A DNA stretch of 64,000 bases from Anaerobacillus sp. CMMVII (GTDB lineage Bacteria; Bacillota; Bacilli; Bacillales; Anaerobacillaceae), in contig NZ_JACEHK010000001.1 in NCBI RefSeq assembly GCF_025377685.1, forward strand, positions 248,001 to 312,000, in the 5' to 3' direction. Of the stretch, positions 17,284 to 26,394 are shown in pieces. A program made the position numbers and the translations under genes. The notes under the pieces were generated by a model. The model searched no databases, was not told the DNA's origin, and worked only from the letters and a program-made list of their open reading frames with translations. Each line of letters begins with the position of its first letter. Position 1 is the first letter of the stretch.

Positions 17284-17300
17284 TTGGCACGATTATTGCA
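17284..17300 (+). promoter_or_regulatory. Sigma-54 (-24/-12) promoter of the roc genes
   Basis: TTGGCAC-GATTA-TTGCA at 17284-17300 matches the sigma-54 consensus exactly in the GG and GC elements with correct spacing. It is 50 bp before the rocA ATG. Confidence 0.9.
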
Positions 17301-17349
17301 TTATAAAGTTTGTATATAGAAGTTACTTAGAAAAGGAGAGGATCATAAC

Positions 17350-18896
17350 ATGGTAGTACCTTACAAACATGAACCATTTACAGATTTCACAGTAGAAAAA
17401 AATCGTCTTGAATTTGAGGCAGCTCTACAAAAGTAGAAGCAGAATTAGGTAAAGACTACGATCTAATCATTAATGGTGAAAGAATTGCTACAGAAGATAA
17501 AATTGTTTCTCTTAATCCTTCAAATAAAGAACAAGTTGTTGGAACCGTTTCCAGAGCGAATATTGACCTAGCTGAAAAGGCAATGCAAGTAGCGGATGAG
17601 ACATTTAATACGTGGAAGAAATGGAAGCCTGAAGTTCGTGCCGACATTTTATTTAAGGCAGCGGCAATTATTAGACGTCGTAAGCATGAGTTTTCTGCTT
17701 ATTTAGTACTAGAAGCTGGTAAGCCTTGGAATGAAGCTGATGCAGATACTGCGGAAGGAATCGATTTCCTTGAGTATTACGCACGTCAAATGCTACAACT
17801 TAGCAAAGGTTTTGCAGTAGAAAGCAGACCGTTTGAGCACAATAAGCTTTCATATATTCCACTAGGAGTAGGTGTTGTTATCCCGCCTTGGAACTTTGCT
17901 TTCGCAATTATGGCTGGTATGACAGCAGCCGCTTTAGTAACTGGTAATACAGTTATTTTAAAGCCAGCAGAAACAACTCCGGTAATTGCCTATAAATTTA
18001 TGGAAGTGTTAGAAGAGGCAGGTCTTCCAAATGGTGTCGTTAACTATATCCCTGGATATGGTTCAGAAATTGGTGACTATTTAGTAGACCATAAGCGTAC
18101 TCGCTTCATTTCATTTACTGGTTCAAAAGCAGTAGGTGTTCGTATTTATGAGCGTGCAGCAAAAGTACACCCAGGTCAGCTTTGGTTAAAACGAGTTGTT
18201 GCAGAAATGGGCGGGAAAGATGCAGTTATCGTTGATAAAGATGCAGATTTAGAAGTAGCAGCACAATCGATTGTGAAATCAGCGTTTGGCTTCTCAGGTC
18301 AGAAATGTTCAGCTTGTTCAAGAGCGATCATCCACCAAGACGTGTATGATCAAGTTCTAGAGAGAGCGGTTGAATTAACGAAAGAATTAACAATTGGTGC
18401 TCCTGCAGACCTTAACAATTTTATGGGGCCGGTTAATGACCAAAAGGCATTTGATAAAATTATGAGCTATATTGAAATCGGAAAAGAAGAAGGAAAATTA
18501 ATGGTAGGTGGAACTGGAGATAACTCAAAAGGTTTCTTTATTCAACCAACAATTTTCGCAGATGTTCATGAAAATGCACGTATTATGCATGAGGAAGTTT
18601 TCGGCCCATTTGTTGCATTCTGTAAAGCGAACGACTTTGATCATGCGCTAGAGATCGCGAATAATACGGAGTATGGACTAACGGGAGCTGTCCTTACTAG
18701 AAATAGAGAAAATCTTGAAAAAGCTCGTGAAGAATTCCATGTAGGTAATCTTTACTTTAATAGAGGATGTACAGGAGCAATCGTAGGTTATCATCCATTT
18801 GGCGGATTTAATATGTCAGGAACAGATTCAAAAGCTGGTGGACCAGATTATTTATTACTATTTACACAAGCGAAATTAGTTTCTGAGCAACTATAA
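17350..18896 (+). pseudogene. rocA: rocA, 1-pyrroline-5-carboxylate dehydrogenase, with a frameshift near codon 28
   Basis: RocA oxidises pyrroline-5-carboxylate (glutamate semialdehyde) to glutamate with NAD+. The ATG at 17350 opens [19 protein letters not shown] but meets TAG at 17434 after 28 codons. The rest of the protein continues in the next frame from GTA at 17433 ([18 protein letters not shown]) to 18896. Adding one A to the run at 17429-17432 restores a 515-aa protein, the B. subtilis RocA length. Downstream motifs are intact, including the catalytic Cys in [11 protein letters not shown] and the Glu in AEMGGKD. A sequencing error in the A run is likely; a real frameshift cannot be excluded. 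Confidence 0.85.
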
Positions 18897-18918
18897 AAAA
18901 ATCTAGTAATCTAATCAT

Positions 18919-18966
18919 GGCGGCTAGCATTGTAAAGTAAGCGTATTGTTTGCTTGGGCTAGTCGC
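18919..18966 (+). other. Intergenic RNA hairpin between rocA and rocD
   Basis: GGCGGCTAGC (18919-18928) pairs with GCTAGTCGCC (one G-U pair), and AAGTAAGC/GTTTGCTT extends the stem inside. There is no T run, so it may be an mRNA processing or stability element and not a strong terminator. Confidence 0.5.
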
Positions 18967-19007
18967 CTACCTAAAGGATCTCAAGTCTAAGCGACGGAGG
19001 GAACAAA

Positions 19008-20201
19008 ATGAGTAAAACCAATGAAATTATTGAACAAACCGAAAAATTTGGGGCGCGTAATTATCATCCGCTTCCAATTGTTATTTCAAGAGCTGAAGGG
19101 GTTTGGGTAGAGGATCCAGAGGGCAATAAGTACATTGATATGTTAAGTGCTTATTCTGCTGTCAACCAGGGTCACAGGCACCCGAAGATTATTCAAGCTT
19201 TAAAGGATCAAGCAGATAAAATTACGCTAACATCAAGAGCTTTTCATAATGACCAGCTCGGTGATTTTTATGAAAAGGTGTCAGCGCTTACAGGGAAGAG
19301 CATGGTGCTCCCAATGAATACTGGTGCCGAAGCTGTGGAGACGGCTGTAAAAGCAGTTCGCCGCTGGGCTTATTATGTAAAGGGAATTGAAGACGGGAAA
19401 GCAGAAATCATTGTTTGTGAAGATAACTTTCATGGACGAACAATGACAGCTGTTTCACTTTCTTCAAATGAAGATTATAAACGTGGTTTTGGTCCAATGT
19501 TGCCAGGAATTAAGATTATTCCTTACGGTGATCTTGAGGCTTTAAAAGCAGCGATTAGTGAGAATACAGCTGCATTTCTTCTTGAACCAATTCAAGGAGA
19601 AGCAGGAATCATTATCCCACCAGAAGGTTTCCTGAAAGAGGCGTATGATATCTGTAAAGAAAACAACGTTCTTTTTGTCGCAGATGAAATTCAATCTGGT
19701 TTAGGACGTTCAGGGAAAGTATTTGCCTGTGACTGGGATGAGGTTGTACCTGATATGTATATTCTAGGGAAAGCCTTAGGTGGTGGCGTAATGCCGATTT
19801 CTGCAGTTGCTGCTGACGAAGATGTCCTAGGTGTATTTGAACCAGGATCTCATGGCTCTACGTTCGGGGGGAATCCACTAGCTTGTGCTGTATCAGTAGC
19901 CTCATTACAAGTTTTAGAGGATGAGAAACTTGCAGAACGGTCGTTAGAACTAGGTAACTACTTCCAAGATAAATTAAAAGGGATTAACAGTTCTGTAATT
20001 AAAGAGGTGCGCGGTAAAGGTCTCTTTATAGGTGTTGAGTTAACTGTACCTGCGCGTAAATATTGTGAAGCATTAAAAGAAAAAGGACTTTTATGTAAAG
20101 AAACACATGAAAATGTGATTCGTTTTGCTCCGCCACTCGTGATTTCTAAAGAAGATTTAGATTGGGCATTAATCCATATTACGAGTGTTTTGGAAGATTA
20201 A
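19008..20201 (+). CDS. rocD: Ornithine aminotransferase
   Basis: A 397-aa class-III PLP aminotransferase that moves the delta-amino group of ornithine to 2-oxoglutarate, giving glutamate semialdehyde. PLP-contacting parts are visible: [17 protein letters not shown], the Asp in [12 protein letters not shown], and the Schiff-base Lys in ILGKALGGG. Length and sequence match RocD. It follows rocA after a 110-bp gap and has a GGAGGG ribosome-binding site. It probably belongs to the same RocR-controlled unit. Confidence 0.92.
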   Translation: MSKTNEIIEQTEKFGARNYHPLPIVISRAEGVWVEDPEGNKYIDMLSAYSAVNQGHRHPKIIQALKDQADKITLTSRAFHNDQLGDFYEKVSALTGKSMVLPMNTGAEAVETAVKAVRRWAYYVKGIEDGKAEIIVCEDNFHGRTMTAVSLSSNEDYKRGFGPMLPGIKIIPYGDLEALKAAISENTAAFLLEPIQGEAGIIIPPEGFLKEAYDICKENNVLFVADEIQSGLGRSGKVFACDWDEVVPDMYILGKALGGGVMPISAVAADEDVLGVFEPGSHGSTFGGNPLACAVSVASLQVLEDEKLAERSLELGNYFQDKLKGINSSVIKEVRGKGLFIGVELTVPARKYCEALKEKGLLCKETHENVIRFAPPLVISKEDLDWALIHITSVLED

Positions 20202-20310
20202 ATAATTGATAGTTGAGTAAATTTCATTATTACCTTAATCAAGCTATATCAATCTAGATAGTACCGAAAATATGAATGATGAAATTCAATAAGTTAATCA
20301 TTTTTTAGAG

Positions 20311-20331
20311 GGGGAGCTAAGTTAGCTCCCC
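20311..20331. repeat. Short perfect inverted repeat in the rocD-prodh gap
   Basis: GGGGAGCTAA-G-TTAGCTCCCC lies in the 268-bp gap. No T run follows it. The gap also holds a short copy of the TGAGTTTTGAGTTTTG motif near 20384-20399; no gene is seen. Confidence 0.5.
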
Positions 20332-20469
20332 GTTATAGAAAAGGCATTAATTTGCTAAAAAAAATAGTTCTTTTTGAAGTCATGAGTTTTGAGTTTTGAA
20401 AGCTAAGCTCCGTAGACTACGCTTCAATTGGACAACAAAAATTAAGACATTAAAAAGGGGTTTTTGAAA

Positions 20470-21378
20470 ATGGAAATAGTTTTAAGAAATTTTTTCCTCT
20501 TTCTATCAAAAAATAAGACATTGAATAAGAGTGCAAAAAAATGGGGTTTAAAGCTTGGTGCACAACAGGTTATTCCAGGAGAAACGATTGAGAGTGCTAT
20601 TGCAGCAGTTAAAAATTTAAATGCTAAAGGGTTAGCTTGTACTGTCGATCATTTAGGGGAATTTGTATTTAATCGTGAAGAAGCAATAGAGTCTGCTGAA
20701 TATTGTGTGAGAACGATTGAAGCTATTGCAGAATCTGGAGTGAATTGTAATCTTTCTTTAAAACTTACTCAGCTTGGGCTCGATATTGATCGTAATCTTT
20801 GTCGAGATAACATGAGAAAAATCTTAGCAACAGGTCAAAGACATAATATCTTTGTTCGTATTGATATGGAAGATTATTCTCACTTGGATGCGACGTTAGA
20901 TTTATTGGCTGAACTACGCCGTGAATTTTCAAATGTGGGAACAGTTATTCAAGCATATTTATATCGAGCAGAGCGAGACGTCGAGGATCTAAAAGGCATT
21001 TCATTACGTTTAGTAAAGGGTGCTTATAAGGAATCTCCTGAAGTTGCTATTCAAGATAAAGCCGAGATTGATGAAAATTACCTTAGTATTATAAAGCAAC
21101 ATTTATTAAATGGAAGTTATACTGCTGTTGCTTCACATGACCATAACATCATTGAAAAAGTAAAGCAGTTTGCTAAAGAAAAGAACATTCCAAAATCACA
21201 GTTTGAATTTCAAATGTTATATGGATTCCGTACAGAGATGCAACAAGAGATAGCAAAAGAAGGCTATACAATGAGAATTTATGTACCGTTTGGGAACGAC
21301 TGGTACGGCTACTTTATGAGAAGGCTTGCTGAAAGACCGCAAAATGTGGCTTTTGCGCTAAGAGGCCTATTAAAATAA
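20470..21378 (+). CDS. Proline dehydrogenase
   Basis: A 302-aa FAD-dependent proline dehydrogenase (PutA/FadM type), which converts proline to pyrroline-5-carboxylate, the RocA substrate. Family features are the beta/alpha barrel segments SLKLTQLGLDID, FVRIDMEDYSH, QAYLYRAERD, RLVKGAYKE, and the C-terminal motif RIYVPFGNDWYGYFMRRLAERP. The ATG at 20470 follows AAAAGGGG by 9 bases; a TTG at 20464 is too close to the site. It links proline degradation to the roc cluster. Confidence 0.9.
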   Translation: MEIVLRNFFLFLSKNKTLNKSAKKWGLKLGAQQVIPGETIESAIAAVKNLNAKGLACTVDHLGEFVFNREEAIESAEYCVRTIEAIAESGVNCNLSLKLTQLGLDIDRNLCRDNMRKILATGQRHNIFVRIDMEDYSHLDATLDLLAELRREFSNVGTVIQAYLYRAERDVEDLKGISLRLVKGAYKESPEVAIQDKAEIDENYLSIIKQHLLNGSYTAVASHDHNIIEKVKQFAKEKNIPKSQFEFQMLYGFRTEMQQEIAKEGYTMRIYVPFGNDWYGYFMRRLAERPQNVAFALRGLLK

Positions 21379-21409
21379 TATTCTATGAAACTGAAAAGAG
21401 GTTGTTTCT

Positions 21410-22312
21410 ATGAAAAGGAAAATATCGATTATTGGAGTACCTATGGACTTAGGGCAGCGTAGACGTGGTGTTGATATGGGACCTAGTGCCATACGATATG
21501 CTAATGTTGTTGAACGGCTGCAATCGCTTGATTACGAAGTAAATGATATTGGTGACATAGAAATTGGTAGACCTAATCGTTTTGATGTTATAGATGAAGA
21601 AAACTTGAAAGATCTCAAAGAAGTAGTGAAGGCTAATCAAAAACTTGCTTCAGCTGTTTCTGACATTGTTGCCATGGGACAGTTTCCATTAGTTTTAGGA
21701 GGCGACCATAGTATTGCAATTGGAACGCTTGCTGGAGTAGCTGAACATCATAAAAACCTGGGTGTCATTTGGTTTGATGCTCATGGGGATTTAAATACAG
21801 GGGAAACATCACCATCTGGAAACATCCATGGGATGTCACTAGCGGTGAGCCTAGGAATTGGACACCCTTATTTAACAGGTATTGGTGGTTTTGCGCCGAA
21901 AATTAAACCTGAAAATGTTGTCATCATTGGTGCACGTTCACTAGATGATGGAGAAAAAGAACTGATTCGCGAAAAAGGTATTAAAGTTTACACAATGCAC
22001 GAAATTGATCGTTTAGGGATGACGAAAGTAATGGAAGAAGCTATGGCACATGTTACAAATGGAACGGATGGAGTTCATTTAAGTCTAGATTTAGATGCCA
22101 TTGATCCACATGATGCTCCTGGAGTAGGTACACCTGTCTTAGGAGGTACTTCTTACCGTGAAACGCATTTAGCGATGGAAATGCTAGCTGAAGCAGGAAT
22201 CATTACCTCAGCAGAGTTTGTTGAAGTTAACCCGATCTTAGACGATAAAAATACAACAGCAACAGTAGCTGTAGCATTAATGGGCTCACTGTTTGGTGAA
22301 AAACTTCTTTAA
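21410..22312 (+). CDS. rocF: Arginase
   Basis: A 300-aa manganese enzyme that splits arginine to ornithine and urea. Metal ligands of the ureohydrolase family are seen in GGDHSIAIGT, WFDAHGDLNT and SLDLDAIDPHDAPG. It starts 31 bp after proline dehydrogenase with an AAGAGG ribosome-binding site, so the two are co-transcribed. It feeds ornithine to RocD. A bidirectional terminator follows. Confidence 0.93.
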   Translation: MKRKISIIGVPMDLGQRRRGVDMGPSAIRYANVVERLQSLDYEVNDIGDIEIGRPNRFDVIDEENLKDLKEVVKANQKLASAVSDIVAMGQFPLVLGGDHSIAIGTLAGVAEHHKNLGVIWFDAHGDLNTGETSPSGNIHGMSLAVSLGIGHPYLTGIGGFAPKIKPENVVIIGARSLDDGEKELIREKGIKVYTMHEIDRLGMTKVMEEAMAHVTNGTDGVHLSLDLDAIDPHDAPGVGTPVLGGTSYRETHLAMEMLAEAGIITSAEFVEVNPILDDKNTTATVAVALMGSLFGEKLL

Positions 22313-22317
22313 ATAAG

Positions 22318-22364
22318 AAAGAGTGTACTGAATGAGCCGAGGGCCCAAACGATACACTCTTTTT
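22318..22364. terminator. Bidirectional Rho-independent terminator
   Basis: AAAGAGTGTA (22318-22327) pairs with TACACTCTTT (22353-22362), with flanking A and T runs. It separates rocF from the convergent mgtE. Confidence 0.8.
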
Positions 22365-22372
22365 AATTGAGA

Positions 22373-23713
22373 CTAAAGGTAAGTTAGAAAAGCAGTCGCA
22401 AAGCTAAAATATACGATTAATGAGAAGATATCGTTCAATGTTGTAATCAGAGGTCCTGAGGCAATCGCCGGGTCTATACCAAAGCGATAGAGAACTAGGG
22501 GAATTACCGTCCCCGCAAGTGTCCCGATGATTAAAGTCAAAATTAACGATCCGCCTACAACTAAGGAATAAATGGGGCCTAACCATACGAATGCGATAAT
22601 TGCAATTAAAAGTCCACAGGTGACCCCCAATGATAATTCCTACCCCACTTTCGCGCGCGATCAGTCTGATAACAGTCTTCTTGTCTAAATCATGGCTAAT
22701 GAGACCACGGACGACTACGGCTAACGATTGTGTCCCCGTATTCCGGTCATCCCGGCAATCATTGGCATAAAAAAGACTAACGCCACAAATTCTTCTAACG
22801 TATCTTCAAATCCACTAATGATACTTCCTGAAATTAACCCTATAAATAATAATAAAATCAACCAGGGTAAACGTCGAAATGAAGCGGTAGTCGCTTTCGT
22901 GTTAAAATCGATATCTTTACCAGATGCCGATAACTTTTCAATGTCTTCATTGGCCTCTTGAATAACGACGTCAAGGACGTCATCGACAGTAACGATTCCT
23001 AATAGCTTTTTATTCTCATCAACAACAGGAACAGCGACAAAGTCATATCTCTCAATGAGCTGTGCAACTTCTTCCTGGTCTAAATCAACGGGTACAGAAA
23101 TAACTCGATTAAACATGATGTCACTTATTTTTTCATCAATATCACTTAAAAGTAGGTCCCGGTATGAGACAACCCCTACTAGCTCCTTGTTCTCGTTAAT
23201 GACATAAAGGTAGTATATGGTGTGATTCATTTCGGCAAAATCTTTAAGCTTGTCCACAGCATCTCTGACTGTATAATCGTCATTAATCCAAACAAACTGA
23301 TTTGACATGAGTCCCCCGGCTGTTTCTGGGGCATAGCTCATTAGATTTTGGACATAAGTAGAATCTTCAGTTTTCATTGTCGAAAGATATTCTTGAATTT
23401 TTTCAACTGAGAGCTCATTTAATAAGTCAGCAAGATCATCATTTTCCATTAAATCCATTACCTTTGATGACTTCTCAATCCCAAGTCGATGCAGAATATC
23501 AATCTGCAGGTCACTTTCTAATTCTTGAATCAAATCAGCTATTTGCTGTGGTGTTAGGTACAAAAGAAATTTAAAGTGATGTTTTCCCGGAAGATTACGA
23601 TATAGTTGAGCGATATCATAAGGCTGTAACTCATCAACCACTTTTTCAATAGCACCTTTTTTGTTTTCTTTTAGATATTTAATGATGAGAACAGTTAATT
23701 GATCTTCATTCAT
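22373..23713 (-). pseudogene. mgtE: mgtE, magnesium transporter, with two compensating frameshifts
   Basis: MgtE is a Mg2+ channel with an N-terminal helical domain, two cytoplasmic CBS domains and a C-terminal membrane part. The minus-strand reading from 23713 carries the N domain and CBS pair, then breaks at 22721. A second piece in the same frame (22373-22630) carries the last membrane helices. An A is missing near 22740-22742 (GGAATACGG should encode GNTG) and a G is extra in the run at 22624-22628. Correcting both yields 446 aa with the normal AGMTGNTGTQSLAVVVRG motif. Both errors are in homopolymers and cancel in frame, so sequencing error is likely. Confidence 0.85.
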
Positions 23714-23806
23714 AGTCGCACTTCCTTACATTAAAAAATTTGTTGGAGGCATCCCTAGGTACTACACTATAAAAAAAATACAAATTAGTAAATATAAATT
23801 TCGTTG

Positions 23807-24975
23807 TTATCTCTTAGATAATTGTCTTTTTTCTAACAATGTAACAATTAATGATCCGACTAACAGGAATAAAAGGGTGACTATTTGGCTGAAATAATTA
23901 GATACAATCGAAATTCCGCTTCCGAGGCTTGCTCCCAATAACAAAATAAAACTATACATTGAAATCGTTAAACTACGATTTTCACCACCCTTGACACCTA
24001 GTAGGTGAATGAGTGAAGGGATAATAATTGCAATTCCTGCAACAAAAGCAATGGTACCAAACGCAATAATGAAAATATTTGTAATCATGCTTAGAATTAA
24101 TCCAAGTAATGATAATAAAAGACCTGCAATAATCGTGTTTTCAAAACCGATACGATGGCCAATCTTTACAGAAAAAACCGTTACAATTAAACCGATTAAT
24201 CCAAAAGCTCTGATAGCAAAAATAGCTTGTTCAGATAGTGATAACGTATGTTGAAAGAAATTTTCAAGACTTGTATAGTATGCAACAAAAGCTAACAGAG
24301 TAGTAAATGTAATGAAATAAAGCTTTTTGAGGTCTTTTTGCAAAGGGAGTTTAGCTAATAACCTTATGAGCTGTATGAGTGAACGTTTTTCCTGCTTGAT
24401 TTGGGGCTTAGGTAGTTTCTTGATTGCATAAATTAAAAGGGCTATATAAGAAATGGCTAACGTAAGAAAAATTGCTTGCCAATGGAAAAATAAATTCACA
24501 GATGAACTAAGCAATTGACCGAGCACACCAGCCGACAAGAAGCCAGTGTTAATGACTCCAACAGTTATACCGTGATGTTTTTTTTCTAATACATTCAAGA
24601 CATAGATAAAGGATACAGGCGCAAATGAAGCAGCCCAAAACCCCTGAAGACCTCTTATAATAAGGAAGTTAGTAAAATTAGTAATGAAGAAACTAATGAT
24701 CATCAACATACTTAAAATAAGTAATCCAAAGCAAATCGTCTCCTTTAGTCCAAAGCGTTCTGATAATGGTCCAAAAAAGATAAGGCCAACTGCATAAAAA
24801 AAGAAAATACACTAATCGATAAACTCGCTTCCGTAGTTGAAATCAAAAACGTTTCAGATATTTCACCGAGTAAAGGAATGAGGATATATAAGTTTGAGAC
24901 GATTAGTATCGCTAAGAATGCAAAGATAATCAGAATATGACTAAACACATAGTTAACACTCTTAGAGTGATCCAT
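23807..24975 (-). pseudogene. MFS transporter with a frameshift
   Basis: A major facilitator superfamily exporter-like protein split in two frames: the N-terminal part from the ATG at 24975 and the rest down to 23807. The break is at the T run corresponding to plus-strand A's 24796-24802: adding one T restores FSFFYAVGLIFFGPLSERFG, which includes the MFS motif-A-like GPLSERFG. The repaired protein has 389 aa and about 12 transmembrane segments. Substrate cannot be predicted. The indel in a homopolymer suggests sequencing error, but a true pseudogene is possible. Confidence 0.75.
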
Positions 24976-25198
24976 TTATAGGCCCCCTTACTTAAACAGA
25001 GATTTTTCTAGTTGTAAGTATTATCTAAAATTACTTTTCATCGATTATATATATGTAAAAACTTCCACAAGTGCCTTTAAATATTCAAAACTAGTAAGCT
25101 TTATATAATGAAGATTAGGAGCAAATGTATTATAATAATAGAGATATGAAATACCTTATAGGGTTTTTGTAAACTAATTAACTGAGGTGGAGTAAGTG

Positions 25199-25600
25199 AT
25201 GAGATTACTTAAGTTTTCAATAATAGGACTATTGCTTCTTATTTTAGCTACGGGGTGTGATGCAGAGTCATTAACAGGGGTTAAGCAAATAAGTGTAAAC
25301 GATATACCCCAACGTATGGCCGAGTCAGTGGAAAAAAATGATGGAGCAATTTATATCGATGTTAGAGAAGAATATGAGTATAATGAGGCCTATATTGAAG
25401 GCTTTGTAAATTTCCCTTTAAGTACACTAGGAGAAACGTATACTGAACTACCACAGGATAAGGAAATTATTATTATTTGCCGTAGTGGTAACCGTAGTAT
25501 GCAAGCAGCCACAATGTTGCAAGAAAAGGGTTATGAAAATGTTACGAACGTCCAAGGCGCTATGCTAGATTGGAAAGGCGAGACGAAGTCGAATAATTAA
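25199..25600 (+). CDS. Rhodanese-domain lipoprotein
   Basis: A 133-aa secreted lipoprotein: lipobox LATGC with Cys20, then one rhodanese domain (about 35-130) with active-site Cys94 in IIICRSGNRSM. Such domains carry persulfide sulfur from donors to acceptors. The GAGGTGG site fits the ATG at 25199; a GTG one codon earlier is also possible. It is single. A CstR-like persulfide sensor is encoded 3.5 kb away, but no direct link is shown. Confidence 0.85.
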   Translation: MRLLKFSIIGLLLLILATGCDAESLTGVKQISVNDIPQRMAESVEKNDGAIYIDVREEYEYNEAYIEGFVNFPLSTLGETYTELPQDKEIIIICRSGNRSMQAATMLQEKGYENVTNVQGAMLDWKGETKSNN

Positions 25601-25601
25601 A

Positions 25602-25750
25602 TGTAGAATGTAGAATGTAGAATGGGGAAAGTAACGCTTCGAAGCGTTACAGAACCAGGATGCATTCTTATTTTTTTGATGAAGAGTGTTTTAAAAAGAA
25701 TTCTTCGCTTGAAATAGATACATCATTTACATTCTAAGTTCTACATTTAA
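25602..25750. repeat. Tandem GTAGAAT repeats with inverted partner
   Basis: ATGTAGAATGTAGAATGTAG at 25601-25620 (three 8-bp units) faces CATTCTAAGTTCTACATT near 25731-25748. In between lies the palindrome AACGCTTCGAAGCGTT at 25632-25648. The two arms can form a hairpin enclosing about 110 nt. No gene is seen. Confidence 0.6.
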
Positions 25751-25983
25751 ATAAGAAAAAAGATGCATACGCTAATGGGTTCCGTTTCCTATCACAACAT
25801 TAAAAATGCAAGTCAAAATGAGTGCAAATTTACACTCAATTTTTATTGGTGTAAAGCTATTGGGTAGGGATAACATAAAAATTTGTTTAGTGAAATGCAC
25901 CCCAGAATGTAGGGGGACAATGGCTGTTGTACCCCCACAATTTTACCCTCAAGTTGAAATACAATTTATCTTACAAAAATTAA

Positions 25984-26173
25984 AAATAACCGGAGATTTT
26001 CCGGTTAAATTGTAGATAGAGTTCGATTCAGGGGAAATAAGCGTAGATTTTCCGGTTAAGCAAAGAAAAATTACCCATTTTCACGTTTTTTGAGTAAATA
26101 GTCGGAATTACTCCGTCTATTTAAGCTATTTTTAGTGCTATTTTTTTAATAAGGGAAATTTCTCCGTTTATTT
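25984..26173. repeat. Four imperfect palindromes of one type in tandem
   Basis: Four related ~26-bp imperfect palindromes begin near 25984, 26035, 26096 and 26148, each opening AAATA or AATAA and centred on a GGAGATTTTCCGG-like core (GGAATTACTCC, GGGAAATTTCTCC in others). They are spaced 51-61 bp. This is the main content of the 794-bp gap between the rhodanese gene and the oxidase operon; the short ORF at 25806-26015 is not convincing. Confidence 0.6.
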
Positions 26174-26260
26174 ATGAACCCCTGCCGATTCCCTCATCTG
26201 GTTCCGTTCTTTTATGGTTTGGGAAGGCGCAAAAGATTTTTGGGGCATTCAACAGGCAAC

Positions 26261-26297
26261 AAAAAAAGGCTCAGAATAGTGAACTGAGCCTCTTTTT
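26261..26297. terminator. Rho-independent terminator of the oxidase operon
   Basis: GGCTCAG and CTGAGCC pair around a 9-nt loop with A and T runs on both sides, about 100 bp after the cbaA stop on the minus strand. Confidence 0.75.
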
Positions 26298-26394
26298 GTT
26301 TGCAAAAACAGATACAAAAGAACCTACAAATTGGGTACATTTTCGTTTTTTGCGACAGGAATCTGAAACCGTTAGGCATACGCCTCTTTTTTTC

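Noticed and set aside
17420-17440. Programmed -1 frameshift in rocA
   Set aside because: The slip sequence is weak, there is no clear downstream structure, and RocA is not known to use frameshifting.
25806-26015. 69-aa ORF downstream of the rhodanese gene
   Set aside because: No ribosome-binding site, low complexity, and it runs into the palindrome array.
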